NCBI GenBank assembly: GCA_030064985.1
Contig: JASJDV010000008.1
Coordinates: forward strand, 1-64,000
From: Simkaniaceae bacterium
Lineage (GTDB): Bacteria; Chlamydiota; Chlamydiia; Chlamydiales; Simkaniaceae
DNA: 64,000 nucleotides
Reading direction: 5' to 3'
Both the position numbers and the translations under genes were made by a program. The notes beneath the pieces were generated by a model that did no database searches, was not told the origin of the DNA, and saw nothing but the letters and a program-made list of their open reading frames with translations. Positions 61,743 to 64,000 of the stretch are shown here, in pieces; within the stretch, counting starts at the first letter, position 1; each line of letters begins with the position of its first letter.

Positions 61743-63197
61743 ATGTCTGAAAAAGAAAAGATAAAAGTAAAAGTTCCTCCTCATTCAAAAGAATCGGAAA
61801 TGATGGTTCTAGGGTGTATGCTTACCAAGGTGAATAGTTTTACTATTGCAGCCGATGCTCTGCAAGCAGCAGACTTTTACTTTACCGAGCACCAAGCAAT
61901 CTTCCATTGCCTAAAAGGGCTTTTCAAAAGCGACAAACCTGCAGATATTCACCTTGTCTCTGAAGAGTTAAAGCGCGCTGAAAAATTCGAGTACGTAGGT
62001 GGCGCTCTTTATTTAACAACACTGGCGCAGTATGCGGGCACTTCAGCCTACATCGAAGAATACGTGCAGGTGATAAAAAATAAATCGATCCTTAGAAGGA
62101 TGATTTATGCCGCTCAAGAAATTGAAAAAAAAGCCCTAGAAGAGCCTAGTGATGTGCGTGGCTCTTTAGATGAGGCTCAAAAAGCCTTCTTTGTCATTTC
62201 TCAAACCACCAATGCTAAAGCCGGGAAACAGATCAAAGACATTTTTTCTGGGATCGCTTCTGAATCAGGTCTTCCCTATCTGAAAGAATTAGAAGAGCGG
62301 CAAGAAACCTACTTAGAGAAGAAAGACAAGGGAGAAGAGGCTCCTTTGTTCACAGGAATCCCTACAGGATTTACTGACCTTGATCATATGATCAATGGAC
62401 TAGCTCCGTCTAACTTGATGATTTTGGCAGGTCGGCCAGGAATGGGTAAAACAGCTTTTGCTCTAAATGTTGCGGAAAATATCGCCTTCAAACACCAAAT
62501 GCCTGTTGGCATCTTTTCTTTAGAGATGAGCGCAGAACAACTTCTTCACCGAATGATTTGTTCTCAATCAGAAGTTGAATCAAATAAAATTCAAACAGGC
62601 TCTCTAACCGGCTCTGAGTATCAACGTATCCGTGGTGCAGTAAGCAAAATGGAAAAAGCTCCGATGATCATTGACGATCAGCCGGGCCTAAAAATTACAG
62701 ATCTCCGCGCCCGTGCTCGGCGCTTGAAAGAAATGCACGCCATTCAATTTTTGGTGATCGACTATCTTCAACTTTTATCTGGATCAGGAAATTATTACGG
62801 AAGTGATAACCGGCAAGGAGAAATCTCTGAGATCTCTCGAATGCTTAAAAACTTAGCTCGTGAACTCAATATCCCTATCCTCTGCGGTTCTCAACTTTCA
62901 CGGAAAGTTGAAGAGCGATCTGGGCATCGCCCCATGATGTCGGATCTCCGCGAATCTGGAGCCATTGAGCAAGATGCGGATGTTGTAATGTTTCTTCTGC
63001 GCCGTGAATACTACGACCCCTACGATAAACCAGGTCTTGCAGAAGTCATTGTTGGAAAAAACCGTCATGGCACAGTTGGCACTGTCGATGTTGTGTATCG
63101 AAAAGAGTTTGCACAGTTTGCCAACTATACCAAAGCAGATGACAGTTCGATAGAAGAGAACTCTAAAGCTTTCGAAGCTTTTTCTCCAACGCATTAA
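61743..63197 (+). CDS. dnaB: replicative DNA helicase DnaB
   Basis: LAGRPGMGKTAFALNVAENIA, FSLEMSAEQLLHRM, FLVIDYLQLLSG, LCGSQLSRKVEERSGHRPMMSDLRESGAIEQDADVVMFL. Confidence 0.97.
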   Translation: MSEKEKIKVKVPPHSKESEMMVLGCMLTKVNSFTIAADALQAADFYFTEHQAIFHCLKGLFKSDKPADIHLVSEELKRAEKFEYVGGALYLTTLAQYAGTSAYIEEYVQVIKNKSILRRMIYAAQEIEKKALEEPSDVRGSLDEAQKAFFVISQTTNAKAGKQIKDIFSGIASESGLPYLKELEERQETYLEKKDKGEEAPLFTGIPTGFTDLDHMINGLAPSNLMILAGRPGMGKTAFALNVAENIAFKHQMPVGIFSLEMSAEQLLHRMICSQSEVESNKIQTGSLTGSEYQRIRGAVSKMEKAPMIIDDQPGLKITDLRARARRLKEMHAIQFLVIDYLQLLSGSGNYYGSDNRQGEISEISRMLKNLARELNIPILCGSQLSRKVEERSGHRPMMSDLRESGAIEQDADVVMFLLRREYYDPYDKPGLAEVIVGKNRHGTVGTVDVVYRKEFAQFANYTKADDSSIEENSKAFEAFSPTH

Positions 63198-63662
63198 GAG
63201 TCTTCAATTTTCTTTAGTTGTTTGTCGCTAGTGTTGAGCTTGGTAGCGTAAAGACTCTAGCTTTTTTTCGATCATTCTTTCTATAAAACTTTGGCGCTCA
63301 TTCAAAAAGTCGGAATTCTCAAGAGCGTTAGGAATACCAAAGAGACTTTCAAATCCTTCTCAATTTTCCTAGCCCAAGCTAAAGAAAATTTTCGTTCTTT
63401 TTTGAGAATTTGATAAAGGCCAGAAGTTCAGATTTAAACCTACACCACATGTTTTTACTCATTACATGGATATCTTTTTGCCTACGGAAACAAAAAATAA
63501 ACACCGACGTAGAAATTTCTGGCTCGCCAAAAATTTTCTTTTTAAACAAACCAAAACCAGTGGAAGTAAACTGCTAAATATTTATTGACAAAAAAAACTC
63601 TGTGCTACACTGTATATTGTTATTTTGCATTTACATAAAAATAACGAGAGTACAAAACCCAT

Positions 63663-64000
63663 ATGAAAACAATCATTTTTACCCTTATCCTAAGCACTCT
63701 ATTTCTACCAGGTTGCCACGTTTCAAGTCGCACTGCGATGTACGGAAGTGGCGGGCGAACCTCCTACAATATCGCAGCACAAAACACCACAAATCAAGAG
63801 CTTCTGCTCAACCTTGTCCGTCTCAGATATTCCGATACCCCTTATTTTTTAGATCTCAATCAAATCACAACCCAGTTTAGTTTTTCATCAAAACTCAAAC
63901 CAACGGTTAAGTTTTCTTTACCAAATAACTCTGGTTCCGCGAGCGGCGAATTAGGTGCAGAATTGGGGTGGTCTAATCAACCAACCATACAATATTCTCC
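63663..64000 (+). CDS. putative lipoprotein, partial (runs off window end)
   Basis: MKTIIFTLILSTLFLPGCHVSSRTAMYGSGGRTSYNIAAQNTTNQELLLNLVRLRYSDTPYFLDLNQITTQFSFSS...; lipobox LPGC; frame open to window end. Confidence 0.8.
   Translation, partial: MKTIIFTLILSTLFLPGCHVSSRTAMYGSGGRTSYNIAAQNTTNQELLLNLVRLRYSDTPYFLDLNQITTQFSFSSKLKPTVKFSLPNNSGSASGELGAELGWSNQPTIQYS

Overview
Low-to-moderate GC chromosomal window from a member of the phylum Chlamydiota. It is probably an 'environmental' chlamydia (Simkania/Parachlamydia-like) rather than Chlamydiaceae; this is inferred from gene content and remembered synteny, and the species cannot be fixed from sequence alone. From left to right it contains: (1) a minus-strand type III secretion (T3SS) operon: FHA/BON SctD, needle chaperone, needle SctF, TPR chaperone SctG, inner-rod-like SctI, ATPase SctN, SctO, two tandem SctP-like proteins, SctQ and a Ser/Thr kinase; (2) a plus-strand four-gene cassette that looks like a translocator operon (two small helical proteins, a large multi-hydrophobic SctE-like protein and an SctB-like protein), followed by a terminator and an orphan 678-aa coiled-coil candidate effector; (3) clpX-clpP-tig-tRNA-Gly-SNF2-mreB-pckA in chlamydial order; (4) tal plus a V-type ATPase operon and fumC; (5) PiT/PhoU-like, glycosyltransferase, photolyase, SDR, pseudouridine synthase, gpmA, nifS-like/nifU-like, birA and rodA; (6) rpsJ-fusA-rpsG-rpsL; (7) a decay zone with IS5-like elements and a broken oppA; (8) tsp, tRNA-Phe, dnaB and the start of a lipoprotein. 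The most interesting signals are: the unassigned translocator-like cassette and orphan effector candidate beside the T3SS; duplicated sctP genes separated by a TnpB/omega-RNA-like relic that has a second copy 45 kb away; a NifS/NifU-like pair that has apparently lost both the PLP lysine and the scaffold cysteines; and a T3SS-linked kinase fused to a degenerate SpoIIE/PP2C-like domain.
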